From Caenorhabditis remanei (lineage: Eukaryota; Nematoda; Chromadorea; Rhabditida; Rhabditidae): a DNA stretch of 64,000 nt. Each line of letters starts with the position of its first letter. Within the stretch, counting starts at the first letter, position 1. A program made the translations under genes and the position numbers. Below, piece by piece: positions 24,669 through 34,762 of this stretch. The notes below the pieces were generated by a model. It saw only the letters and a list, made by a program, of their open reading frames with translations, was not told the origin of the DNA and made no database searches. Location of the stretch: assembly GCF_010183535.1 (NCBI RefSeq), contig NC_071328.1:9734001-9798000 (forward strand), given 5' to 3'.

Positions 24669-27516
24669 AATTATTTTACTCGACGCTTATTGAAAAACGA
24701 ATAAAAAGAAGAAGAATAAAAAGCAGAAAAAGTTTAGATCTAGAAAATTCGGGTTGGCGCGTTCCGAGATATCGAAAACTTCGTCAGTTACGATGTTGAC
24801 ACACTCTCCGACTTTTCGACTAGAGAGCACTGAAGGAATAGAGACGCAGACATTCTGTTTAAAACATAAATACGGTAACTTGACTCAAACTTTCTTGGAT
24901 TTCTTGAATACGAGTGTAAAACAGCTTATCAGAAAAATCAACTTTTCAAGTGGATATGTGTATCAAAAAGAGAAAGAAGAAAACAAGGTGAAAAAAGAAA
25001 TCGGATACGGTCGGAAAGCACGCGGAAAACCTCAAGTGGAGCTCAAAAGCTCCGCGGCTTTTGAGCTTTTGAGCATCTCCGCTCGGAGAGTTCTGTGCAC
25101 AGATGGACTGTATCGTTCTGCAGATTTCCGGAAACTGAGCCGCTTCGTTTTCCACAATTTGTTTCTCATTTTTCATTAATTTCAGGTTTCTCGAGATTTG
25201 TTCTTGGATTTCCGTTCACCGGCACATCCTAGATTTCTAAGTTTTTCGAACATCTGAAATGAATTTAATTCTAGATGAACGCAACATATTCTAGATTTAA
25301 AAATTTATTTCTGTGAAAGTATTTTCAAAACACCTGTAACGTTATACGAGGAAATACAGGCATTCCGTGATCGACTACAGACTTCAAATCTTTAAATAAG
25401 GTTCTAGAAAATATTTATTTTTCTTATTTAGCGATTTTTTTTGTCCCTTCTCCAGATTTCCTCATTTCCTCGTTTTTCTCTAACAACAAATCGAAAATTC
25501 ATGAAACTTCGTTTTAGCTCCATTTCTCACATTTTCAGCTGCCCTTAAAAAAAGCATTCACTTCGCAAAGAAACTTCCAGAAACTTCCAAAAACGTATCC
25601 CATTCGTGAATGTCGTTTTCATCTCAAAGAACCTTATCAAGTATTCCACCCTTCTCAAAAAAAAACTACGTCAAACTTTTGCCTGGTGGTTCTGAAAATA
25701 GTAGGCACGGCCAGACATGGACACGACGGATGCAGATGTCCCTCGAGAGAAAAGATAGATTTCATTTATTCTCCATCATATTTTTGGAGATTCACGGAGC
25801 ATCATTATTGTTTTTCCTCTCCGAACCAGGTGTTCCATTTGATAAAATACTATAACATTCGGTTTTTGAGATCAACTGATCTATGAAATTCAAATAAAAT
25901 ATCCTGTTTAAAAAAAACTTCGAGTGACTCCCGTTTGATCAAGTTTATTTTATGAATATCAAGAGCTCGCAAAAACATCAATTTCCAATACTTCTATATA
26001 CAAATTAATCAAGATCACCTGGTTTCTTTTTCATTAAAACCTTACTAATCCCTCGTTTTGATTGATTAATGTTTTCACGACAAGCATACCCCAAGTAGTC
26101 CAAATCCGTCTCCGAGAAACGTAAAATAATCTAGTCTTGAAACTGATATCATGAAAAGATCTAATGATACAGAAAGTTCTATTCGGTTTCATTTCTGTAT
26201 TCATGTTGTCCAGCTCTCCTGGTGAAAACCCACTAAACTAGTGATCAAAACAAAAGTTGGGAGGGTTGGGACTGAATTAATTTGACCACTCGAGTCACTA
26301 CTATTTTTTTCAACAACAACACTAAATAAGTTTGTTGTTGAGGAGGTGGTCCCACATCACTATATCGCTTTTATTAGGTTAGATTAGTTTGTTCTCGAAC
26401 TGACGTCTTTTGAGGAGTCTAGTGGATTCTGTCCAGAGAAAAATGAGTATTTCTGGAAATCTATTTTTCTACGATGTTAAAGTTTTTATCCGATTTGCTC
26501 GGTAACCTTTTCAGTAAGTCTCCATCACACAACTCACGTTTTTTTCTAAATTTCTAAAAGGACAAAAGAAGGTGAAAAAATAAATGTTATATCTGTCCCA
26601 TGAGAATATTTCAAAACCTTTCAACCAACCTGAAGACATAAAAATTCCTTTGTTTGTCTTATTTTCTTCTTTTTTTGTTCGCCAATTCTAGACAAATTGG
26701 TAGTAACGGATCAGTGACCACACTGAGAAGAAAGTGGGCGTGCTTCCGAACAAGGTAGGATCCACGTGAATTTAGTGGTTTTTCTAAATCAGTCTGAATT
26801 TCATCTGACGATGCAAGATGTACTTCTTCTTAGCCTGAAAATTGGATGTTTGAAGATACTTGAATCCATACTTTTTTTATAGACCATATCACATGAAATT
26901 CACAACAAGTTCATAGCAATTATTCTATTTTTGCCCTTTTCCGGGTCAAACGTCAATTTTCAAATAAAGCTCTGACTAAGGAGAATGACGTGATTTATGC
27001 ACGATTTCTTCGTATTTCCAGATCCAATAACACTGAAAACAATAGAAAAAAAGAGAGGCGACCAAGCAGAAACAATTGATTTGTCCCCTTTAGACCCTCT
27101 CTGTAAAATAGGAGAAAAAGGAGCATTTTCTTTTCGGAATTATGATTCCACAAAGTCAAATTTCTCAGATATCTTTCATGATCTCCCGTCCTTTCACTTA
27201 TAGATGACCTCAATCCAGTGGAGATCCCTGGTTCTTAACTTTTCAGTCTTTCCGATGACGTCAACCAATCAAGGCTCTCCCAATTTACATATACACTAGA
27301 AAATACATCAGTTTCTTCTTGACCCACCCGCCTTTTCTCCATTTTTGTCCCCTATAATTTGTCACCTTTTCCCATTTTCTTTCTGTCATCCCATTTCCGA
27401 TTTTCTCCTTCTTCGTTGCTTTTCTTTACGATTGTTCAATCTATCTCCTCTTTTTATTTAAAATCTTGAGTTGTTGACTTTTTCACTCTGAGATTCCTTT
27501 TTTTGCAGCAATAATA
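24669..27516. other. Intergenic between pfd-3 and peptide gene
   Basis: No gene is supported in 2.8 kb. It holds an 11-bp stem with 6-nt loop at 25,040-25,067 and a canonical heat-shock element at 25,570-25,587. AGTGATCAAAAC, AAGTTGTTGTTG-like and TTTTTTGTTCGCC tracts show no further pattern. The last 200 bp are pyrimidine-rich and end in a TTTTTTTGCAG acceptor 7 bp before the next ATG. Confidence 0.45.
25570..25587. promoter_or_regulatory. Heat-shock element, four perfect units
   Basis: GAAACTTCCAGAAACTTC contains GAA-nn-TTC-nn-GAA-nn-TTC with exact spacing, the canonical HSF-1 binding array. It lies 0.9 kb upstream of pfd-3 (minus strand) and 1.9 kb upstream of the peptide gene (plus strand). 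The match is direct; occupancy and target are inference. Confidence 0.6.
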
Positions 27517-27942
27517 ATGCGACGAATTAATCTAATCATAACGACAGTTTTTGCAATTTTCTTAATTTTCCACACAACAGAAGCACGATTCGAACGAGTT
27601 GGATTTGTGAGGTAATCTATCAGGGAAAAAATTCAAATTGATTTTTTCATTTTCAGTGATCCGGTGAAACTGCTACTCCAAGACAGTTATTCTTCTCTGA
27701 AGAATAGAATGTATAGTCAGAAGTTGGCTGGTTGGAAGAAACCGACTTCTTTCAGACAGGTTAGTTCACTCCCAGTGTTTGAAATTCCATGACTCACTTC
27801 TTTTATTCAGATCCGCAAACGTAAATACACTGCGTTCCCACCGACATTCTACAGTAGTTTCGACATTGGAGCAATCCCATTCAACAGCCGTCGAAGTGTT
27901 CTTCTGCCGTACAACGACTTACTCTTTTCCGGGAGAAAGTGA
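27517..27942 (+). CDS. Small secreted protein, possible amidated-peptide precursor
   Basis: Three exons (27,517-27,611, 27,657-27,759, 27,811-27,942) give 109 residues. A clear signal peptide (NLIITTVFAIFLIFHTTEA, cleavage near residue 23) is followed by a basic middle without cysteines and basic cleavage sites IRKRKY and NSRRSV. The protein ends LPYNDLLFSGRK. A terminal Gly-Arg-Lys is the classic signal for trimming and C-terminal amidation, so processing at RR and GRK would release a 13-residue peptide SVLLPYNDLLFS-amide. That is inference; I cannot match it to a known nlp or flp gene. The ATG lies 7 bp after TTTTTTTGCAG. It is convergent with the next gene. Confidence 0.75.
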
Positions 27943-28081
27943 AAGATGGAAATAAATAAAAATCAAGTATTTTTCTAATGAAAATCGGTGATAACTCGTT
28001 TTGGAAACAATAAATATTTTATTAATCAGACATCAATTTGTACATATTCAATTATTCAGAATTATTACTATTTAAAAAATA

Positions 28082-29273
28082 TTATTGACTGAGAGCCTTC
28101 TTACGGTAGGATGGAAACAGGAATCCTAGTAGTGTATCTACTTTTTCTGGAAGATCATCTTCCTGTTCACCAGTTTCAGGTAGGGATGATTCGGCACGGA
28201 TAGTAGTGGATTCTTCGGTTTTCTCAGTTCCAGAGGTGATGTCTTCGATGGAAGAAGTCATTCTAAACTCGGACTTTGAATAAGAAAATTGAAGTGTTTC
28301 TCTCTATTCCCTCACCTGTCCATATCCTCTCCAATTCCGTTATCAGTTTCTAACTTTAATGTTGGAAGTTCCTCCTCCATTTGTTGAACTTCTTCAACCA
28401 CTTCCACCAATTGTTCTTCTTCTTTCATTCTGAAACCGGAAGGGTTTCTTATTTTCTATAGAGACTTTATTCTTTCAACTCACTGGCTTGTGGAACACTC
28501 AATTTGGAAGATGACGTCACTGGATTTACATGCTCCACTTCTCCACATAAACCAATCACTTTGACGTCGTTCAACGCCTACAGCGACACCAGGAGAGCAG
28601 ATGAGAGAGTCAGAAGACTAAAAAAGTGTTCATTAGCAGACTCTAGCTTTCCAAGATTACCTTCAAAATAGTTGCTTCATTAAATCGTTGACATTGAAGT
28701 GGACACAATTCAACCGATTCTTTCTTCTCCGAGTCGAAATGCTGAAAATCCAGTTGGAGAGAATCAGAATATTATATGAAAAGAGTGCTAACCATGAAGC
28801 ATCCATTGTCATTTATTGCTGATAATTCTCCAAATCTCAGCATACACTCTGATTTTGAAGATCTGGAGGATTGACGAGTACAGGCATACTCTCGGGTTTC
28901 AGCTGAAAACCATTATTTCTAAAGTGAGAATTATCTACTACGGGAAGCGAAACTGATTGATAAGCATGTAAGATCAGTGAGTATCACACATTGGGTTACA
29001 CAAAGGTACCTAGAACTCCAAATCTATGCCACTTTTCAGACGTTTCTAGTTGATTTCCAATTATCTGAAACTGTGGCCACGACGAGGTGCCTAAAAGGTC
29101 TTCTGTTCAAAACAATCAATGCGAGCTCGCGCTACAGAAGAATGCAATGAAAATTGCAATTTCTTTGAAAATCGCTTCTCAAACTTCTCCAAAATCATGA
29201 ACTCACCCAACTCTTCTGCTTGCAAACCAGCTACAAAAAGGATTACTGTAGCAATATGTGTTCCTCGAATCAT
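28082..29273 (-). CDS. Secreted eight-cysteine protein with acidic tail
   Basis: Six exons (29,273-29,207, 28,902-28,793, 28,741-28,661, 28,617-28,484, 28,429-28,316, 28,262-28,082) give 228 residues. A signal peptide (THIATVILFVAGLQAEE) precedes a domain with eight cysteines (YACT, SECM, NGCF, LCPLQCQ, LICS, GACK, IECS), an even number that suits four disulfides. After about residue 130 the chain becomes Glu-rich and probably disordered (MKEEEQLVEVVEEVQQMEEEL), ending LFPSYRKKALSQ. No transmembrane segment follows, so the product should be secreted. The domain is unknown to me. It lies 467 bp downstream of the phosphatase on the same strand. Confidence 0.75.
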
Positions 29274-29739
29274 CGTAATTGGTGATTTGAGAGAAAATTA
29301 GAAAATGAGTAAACGAATGAAATTGAAAACCGTTAAAGGACACCCGACACTTATCCAGTCTTTTTCGTCTCTCAAATGGGCGGTACCGGTATCTCGTCAT
29401 CTCTGACCTCGATTCTCCTTCTCGAATAGCCATGACTTGGCTTTTCCTTATCTTTTCATTGCGTTTTCTCCTGTTCAGAGAGAATAAAAACCGGTTTTCG
29501 AATGGGAGGTTAAGAAGTTTTTCAGTTGGGGAGGAGATAAAGGAAACTGGTTTTTTCCTGGTTTCGGAGAAGTTTCTAAAGTTGCAAACTTCATTGTAAC
29601 CAGATATTCGGGTGCCAGAACACTTTAGAACAACATTGAAACCTGAGCTATAAATTTGAAAATAGAAAAAAAACAGGTTCCGGTACAAAAATGTTCATTT
29701 GACTCTAATCTTTCAGTTCTATTTTTTTTTCGTTTCTTT
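29274..29739. other. Spacer between phosphatase and secreted protein genes
   Basis: Both flanking genes are on the minus strand. The open frame through here lacks splice support. The gap is longer than usual for an SL2 operon. Confidence 0.4.
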
Positions 29740-31653
29740 TCAAAGGTACTGGCTGTTGTTTCCGGGGTTGGAACTTGGTGGCTGCGGGAGCTGAAAAAGA
29801 AAACAAATTTAAGATAACCATTTTGAGCTAAAAGCTACCCCAATAACACTCATATGCACAGATTGACCTGTTGGCTGCTGCGCTCCTTGTGGTCCAGCCG
29901 GAGACAATTGGGGAAGAGGAGACGGTGCAATGTATATTTTTGGTACATTTTGTGGCATTGGTTGTGGTTGTACGGGAGGTTGGAGCTGTGGATCCGCAGG
30001 GACAGGATATTGAACAAGTACCGGATTGGGAGATCTTGCAGCAGGAGGGGCTTGAACTTTCACTGGAACAATTGGAGACATCGGAGTCGGAGCTGGAGAA
30101 GGTGAAGGAGGATTGCCTGGTGGTGGACCAATTGGATTAGACAGAAGCGGATAGATGGTGTTAGTTGGTGCAGGGCTTTGTGGTTGAATCTGTGGAGGTG
30201 CTGGAGTCTCTTCAGTCTCCTTTTCCTTTTTGACAGGTGTTTTGACCATGTCAATAGGAGGTGGATGTGCTTCGACGTAATCAGCTGTTTGTTTTTTATA
30301 AGTTTCGATAGCATCCAACAGTTTTGAATCTTCAATGTATTTAAAGGCGACTCCAGTATCCAGAATGGCCTCTACAAGCATCAGATATTGAGTATCCATC
30401 TGAACACTATGAAGACGACAATCTGAACGAGTGCATTTGTTTATACTCGTGACAACTTGGCAACTAACGTCTCACTGCCTTCACCAAGTCCACCGGCCTG
30501 AATGTTTTCCCATTCAAAAGACACTGTACTCCCACTTCGATTGCTGCAAATGTTCCAGTTCGTCCAACTCCTGCAGAGCAATGAACAGCAACTGGACCAT
30601 TCATTTTTCGAAGAATTCGATGGGTACGAAGAACACTCAAATTGGATAATGGAATTGTTTTATCTGGCCTGAAAATGTCTTTCTGTGTGTCTGTCTATCC
30701 ACGAATTAACAATTACCACGTAACAATCTTGTAATGATTCAATTTATGAGTCTTTCCAGTCTTCTTATCAACAACTGTCAATGCTTTCAATTGTGTATGT
30801 ACATCTGGAAGTGTATACTCTGTACATGTTACAGTAATCTCTCCGAAAGTAATAGACTGTCCTTCAGCATCCGGAAAGTACGGTTCACATTTCGGCCGCC
30901 CGTGCTCGACAAGTTCACAAAGCATACAAATTGCAGCAACTCCTTCTTGAATAACCATTCTCCACATATCCATTTGACTGTCTTTGAGCGGTCCTTGTGT
31001 CAGAATATACAATGGTTTTGATCCTTTCAGATAGTTTGCATGAATATAGTCTCCAGGACGTCCATCATTCAAAATGACACGTGTCTTGTCGTTGCAAACC
31101 ACATCTAGAAAAATCAACTGATCGAATTGATGTTTGTTGATTGTTACCTTTGTATCGATTCTTCTTTAATTCTGTATTCTGATCGAATATTTTTCTCTCG
31201 AAATATCCAACTGGAACGAATGGAAGAAGTGTTTCCGTATACTCTTTGATCAGTCCTTCTACTCCAGATGACAGAATACTCTACAAAGAAGGAATGAATG
31301 AAACTCAAGGTGGAGGCGCTCCGGTCAGGCAGGCACAGTTTTAAAATTCCAGTCGAGTAATTGTCAATCAAATTAGCTGATTGATTGGTTCCTTACCGCT
31401 GCAAAACTCTCAAATGCCTGAGTCTGAAGAACTGTATGATTGGATGGTTCCGGATGAATGCACGTTTCGATTCGAAATGAAAATGTATCCTGATCAAAAA
31501 TATTAATTGCAAGATTAGCATTTTCCATATTTGGAGAATCTGCAGATGAAATTATAAATATAACGTCTTAGCTCTTCCTTACATACTTCTTCTCTCCCTT
31601 TTACTCTTCTGCGGTTTGTTATTTCTTCCTTTCCGATTTTTCGTTGATCTCAT
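29740..31653 (-). CDS. Protein tyrosine phosphatase with Pro-rich tail
   Basis: Seven exons (31,653-31,587, 31,539-31,397, 31,280-31,148, 31,104-30,717, 30,668-30,469, 30,422-29,839, 29,790-29,740) give at least 521 residues. A basic, Lys/Arg-rich N-terminus leads into a classical PTP domain: LKKNRYKDVVCNDKTRV, DYIHANYL, PLYILTQGPL, WPDKTIP (WPD-loop Asp present), HCSAGVGRTGTFAAIE (P-loop Cys and Arg present) and VQMDTQYLM (Q-loop Gln). All catalytic residues are intact. The last 150 residues are Pro/Gln-rich (PPPGNPPSPSPAPTP). This short cytosolic form with a basic N-terminus resembles the nematode-expanded, often germline PTP group. Further 5' exons are possible: a Lys-rich frame near 31,740-31,810 could not be joined. 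Confidence 0.88.
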
Positions 31654-34600
31654 ACTTTTGTTTTTATCAGCGGTTCCCTTCTTTTTCTTAAAATTGATAC
31701 ATGAAGTATTCTAACGAAGAAAACTGAAACTGGTACCACTTTTGTCGAATTTTCCTGTTGTTTTTTGTTTTTCGTTGCATCTTTCGAATTGCTTTTCTTT
31801 CTCAGTTTCTGAAATTAATCAGAAGAATTATAGACATTGATGAGGAATGACCATTGACTTGAGAAAATCCATAGTTCGCTTGTATAAGAATGACAGAAAT
31901 GTCGATTTTGTCCAACAAGGATTTTTGAATAATAACTGATAAATGATTGTTTGCCGGGTTCTTTTATACAAACTATCATGCGGTCAGACTGGAAAAAAAT
32001 AAGTTTCAAGGTTAGATCACGTTGCTCTACGGCCACGTTTTGGCCACGTTGAGGGGTACTGAAAACTTTCCGTGAATTTTAAAGAGTGATCTTGTTTGAT
32101 AGTTTCAAATGTCCTCGATGAATTCGATTCCAGGTTGCTTTGTACAGCTTATTACGAGACGCAAACGATGGTTTCGAGAATTTTAATAGTTTACGTTTCT
32201 ATGAGTACTGTATATGTTAGTGAGTTATTGAAGAGATTGAATTCCATCTTTAATAATATTGTACAGTAGATGTAGGCGAAGTCAGCCCGGAAAATGAGAT
32301 TTGAATAACTTTCAATTTTTGGGAAAAGGAAAATATAATCATAATGATAGTGGAAGTTCAAGTACTAATTAGTCATCAAAAATGGATCGATAACAGTTTC
32401 ATCGTCCGACGTTTTCCACTTCAAGAGACGTGTAATCTATGTCTCACGGTCTCCCACACCTCTATTAAAATTCGCTTCAACTCGTTTTCTCTGATTCTCC
32501 AAACTGTTTTCGTTTCAAAAAATTCATAAAATTAAAACGCCTCCCTAGACTTCCATTATTTCTAGAATTTTCAAGTGCAAGTTACAGCGCCAAAGGCACT
32601 AAACAACATTACCTATTCTTCCCTTAGTAATACAATGATACGAGAAGCACTTGAGGCAAAATAAACATAATGAGAGTAAGAGAGACAAATACTCAACGGT
32701 ATCTTGAAATGATGCCAAGAAAAGTAAAGAACGGGAACAGCAGTCTTTCTGATTTGATATCAGTTTTAAACTGATAAAATCATGAGATTTATATCAGTTC
32801 ATTTTGTTTTCATTGATTTTATCAAAGATGAATTCAATTCCTTTCCCTTTTTACTTTTCTCCGTTCTCTCCTCTAAAAATGTAAATTTCCCTGCTCGCAT
32901 TTATTTTTCTTTCTTCATCTCGGAGCAAAAAAAAACGAAAAAAACTTGAAAGATTCCTACCAAAATTCCACCAAAAAAAAGAGTCGAACGAGAAGGTCTC
33001 TCATATATTTTGTGTAGGAAGAACTCATAAAACTGTCACATCAAACCTTCAAAATCTCGTTTTTCCTTTTGAAAGAAAGCCGTGAGATTTTCAAAATTGA
33101 ATTTTCGTTTTTCCGTTTCTTCATTTCCTCCACATTTTGACTTTATTGCTCTTCTGGTTTTGACTGTAATGAAAAAAAGGAATGTTAGTAAAAGAAAAGA
33201 AAAGGTTCCCAGTGTGAGATGGCACTTGAAACCCATTAGAAAGACTTGGAATGGGCCACTTGAAGGTTTCAAACCTGTCACATGGCACCTCAATGCACAC
33301 AAATCATGACACGTCTTTCGAGATTCTGACTTAAGAATATAAGCTAAACCTTTCGACTAAAGTCTCTTCTTTTTCCCAAATGAATGCAAGAAAATTCCAA
33401 GATTCAAACTAGAAATGAATTTGGAAAAAGTATGTGTGGCCGTGAGAATCTCGGAGGTATCAGACGTCAATTAAGAAAATATCGAAGAACTTACTCTTCT
33501 CTATTAAATCTGAAGTTCACTGAAATATTCATTTTTTGAAAGTAATTGAACTAGAAGAAATGTTACAACATCAATTTTAAGATCAGCATATGTTTCTCAA
33601 TAGTCTGAAGACAATGAACATTTATCAGAAAACCCGGTTTTCAGATTCTAATCCTCCATCTCCCTTGGCAATACATTTCTTGTCATTCCATATCAGAAAA
33701 GCACAAAAACGTATACGTGCACTCTCTTTTAATAATATGTTTTATAGTTTCCAGTAATGAAACATACCGATAAAACTAAAACATCTACATATCTAGCTTC
33801 TTCTTCAAATACTTTTGAATTCTTCTTTTCAGTTATTTTGCTGTCATTTTCTGACAAATTATCCTTTATTTCTCTTTTCATATAATAATTTTATTTTCAA
33901 ACATAATCTTCCATTTTACAACCCATAAAAGTCTACCGTATCCTTTCCAATTAAATATCTCTTCTAGTGAACCCATAAATCTACCGTATTTCATAATCTG
34001 TTTCTCAATTTTTATGTTATTCCCAAATGCATTCAATTATTTCAAAATCCATATTTCCTTTTCCCTGACTCACCTGTCTCTTGGCACCTCCATAACTGCT
34101 CGTTTTCTCTTTTTCTGATGTCCGGGGCGGAGCTTTCTTTCGAAGGACCGCGGCGTCCTGCGCCTCTTCGCCATTTTCACGTTTTCCGCTCGTGTGCATC
34201 TGCGTGGTCCCTCCTTCTCTTCCTCTTTTCACTCTTTCTCTCTTGGATTCTTCCCTTCTTCTCCTTTTTCTTCTTCTTTTCTTCTTCTTCACACTCAAAA
34301 GCTTCCCGGCCGAAGGGACCCTCCGTCACTTCTGTTCTTCTCACCCCCAATTGATATCAATTCGTGTTGTGTGCTCTGTGAGAGAATCTCTTTTTCTTTT
34401 CTTTTTACCCCCCTTCAATTCACTTTTTTTGAAACTTTTATTCTAAATAATGCAAGAGAAAACGAGTGTCTTTCTCCACTCAATTTAGTTTTTTGTTCCT
34501 TTGACTCCCACTCTTTTTTACCCTTTCTTTTTCTTCTTTCCATTCCTTTTCTTTCCTTTTTCTTCACTTTTTTCTATCTTCCAAATCCGATTATCGTGCT

Positions 34601-34762
34601 CTTGGGAAAACGGCACCACGTAATTCCAGAGTTCATCGTCTTCTTCTCCTGCTACTTCTTCTTCTTTTCACTTTCAACAAACCATCATCCAAAATATTCC
34701 CGTATCCAACAACGCGTGGTCGTGGTGACCGAGTTGAACCATCCGAAGATCATCACAAAACG
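31654..34762. other. Divergent intergenic region, PTP / GRDP-like gene
   Basis: No gene is supported in 3.1 kb. A short duplicated phrase (CCCATAAA, TCTACCGTAT) occurs at about 33,922 and 33,971. From about 34,190 to 34,690 the plus strand is almost pure pyrimidine, giving several long but meaningless Ser/Phe/Leu frames. Confidence 0.45.
34190..34690 (+). other. Pyrimidine-rich leader upstream of the GRDP-like gene
   Basis: About 500 bp of C/T-rich sequence (TTCTTCTTTTC-type runs) ends roughly 70 bp before the ATG at 34,763. It could be promoter, long 5' UTR or outron. The reverse strand is the matching purine tract. Confidence 0.5.

Noticed and set aside
24754..25179. 141-residue open frame on the plus strand
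   Set aside because: Lies in the pfd-3 upstream region, contains a hairpin, and has no splice sites or protein-like pattern.
31740..31810. Lys-rich 5' exon of the PTP gene
   Set aside because: The only acceptor in the correct frame would need a 29-nt intron, too short; left as a possibility only.
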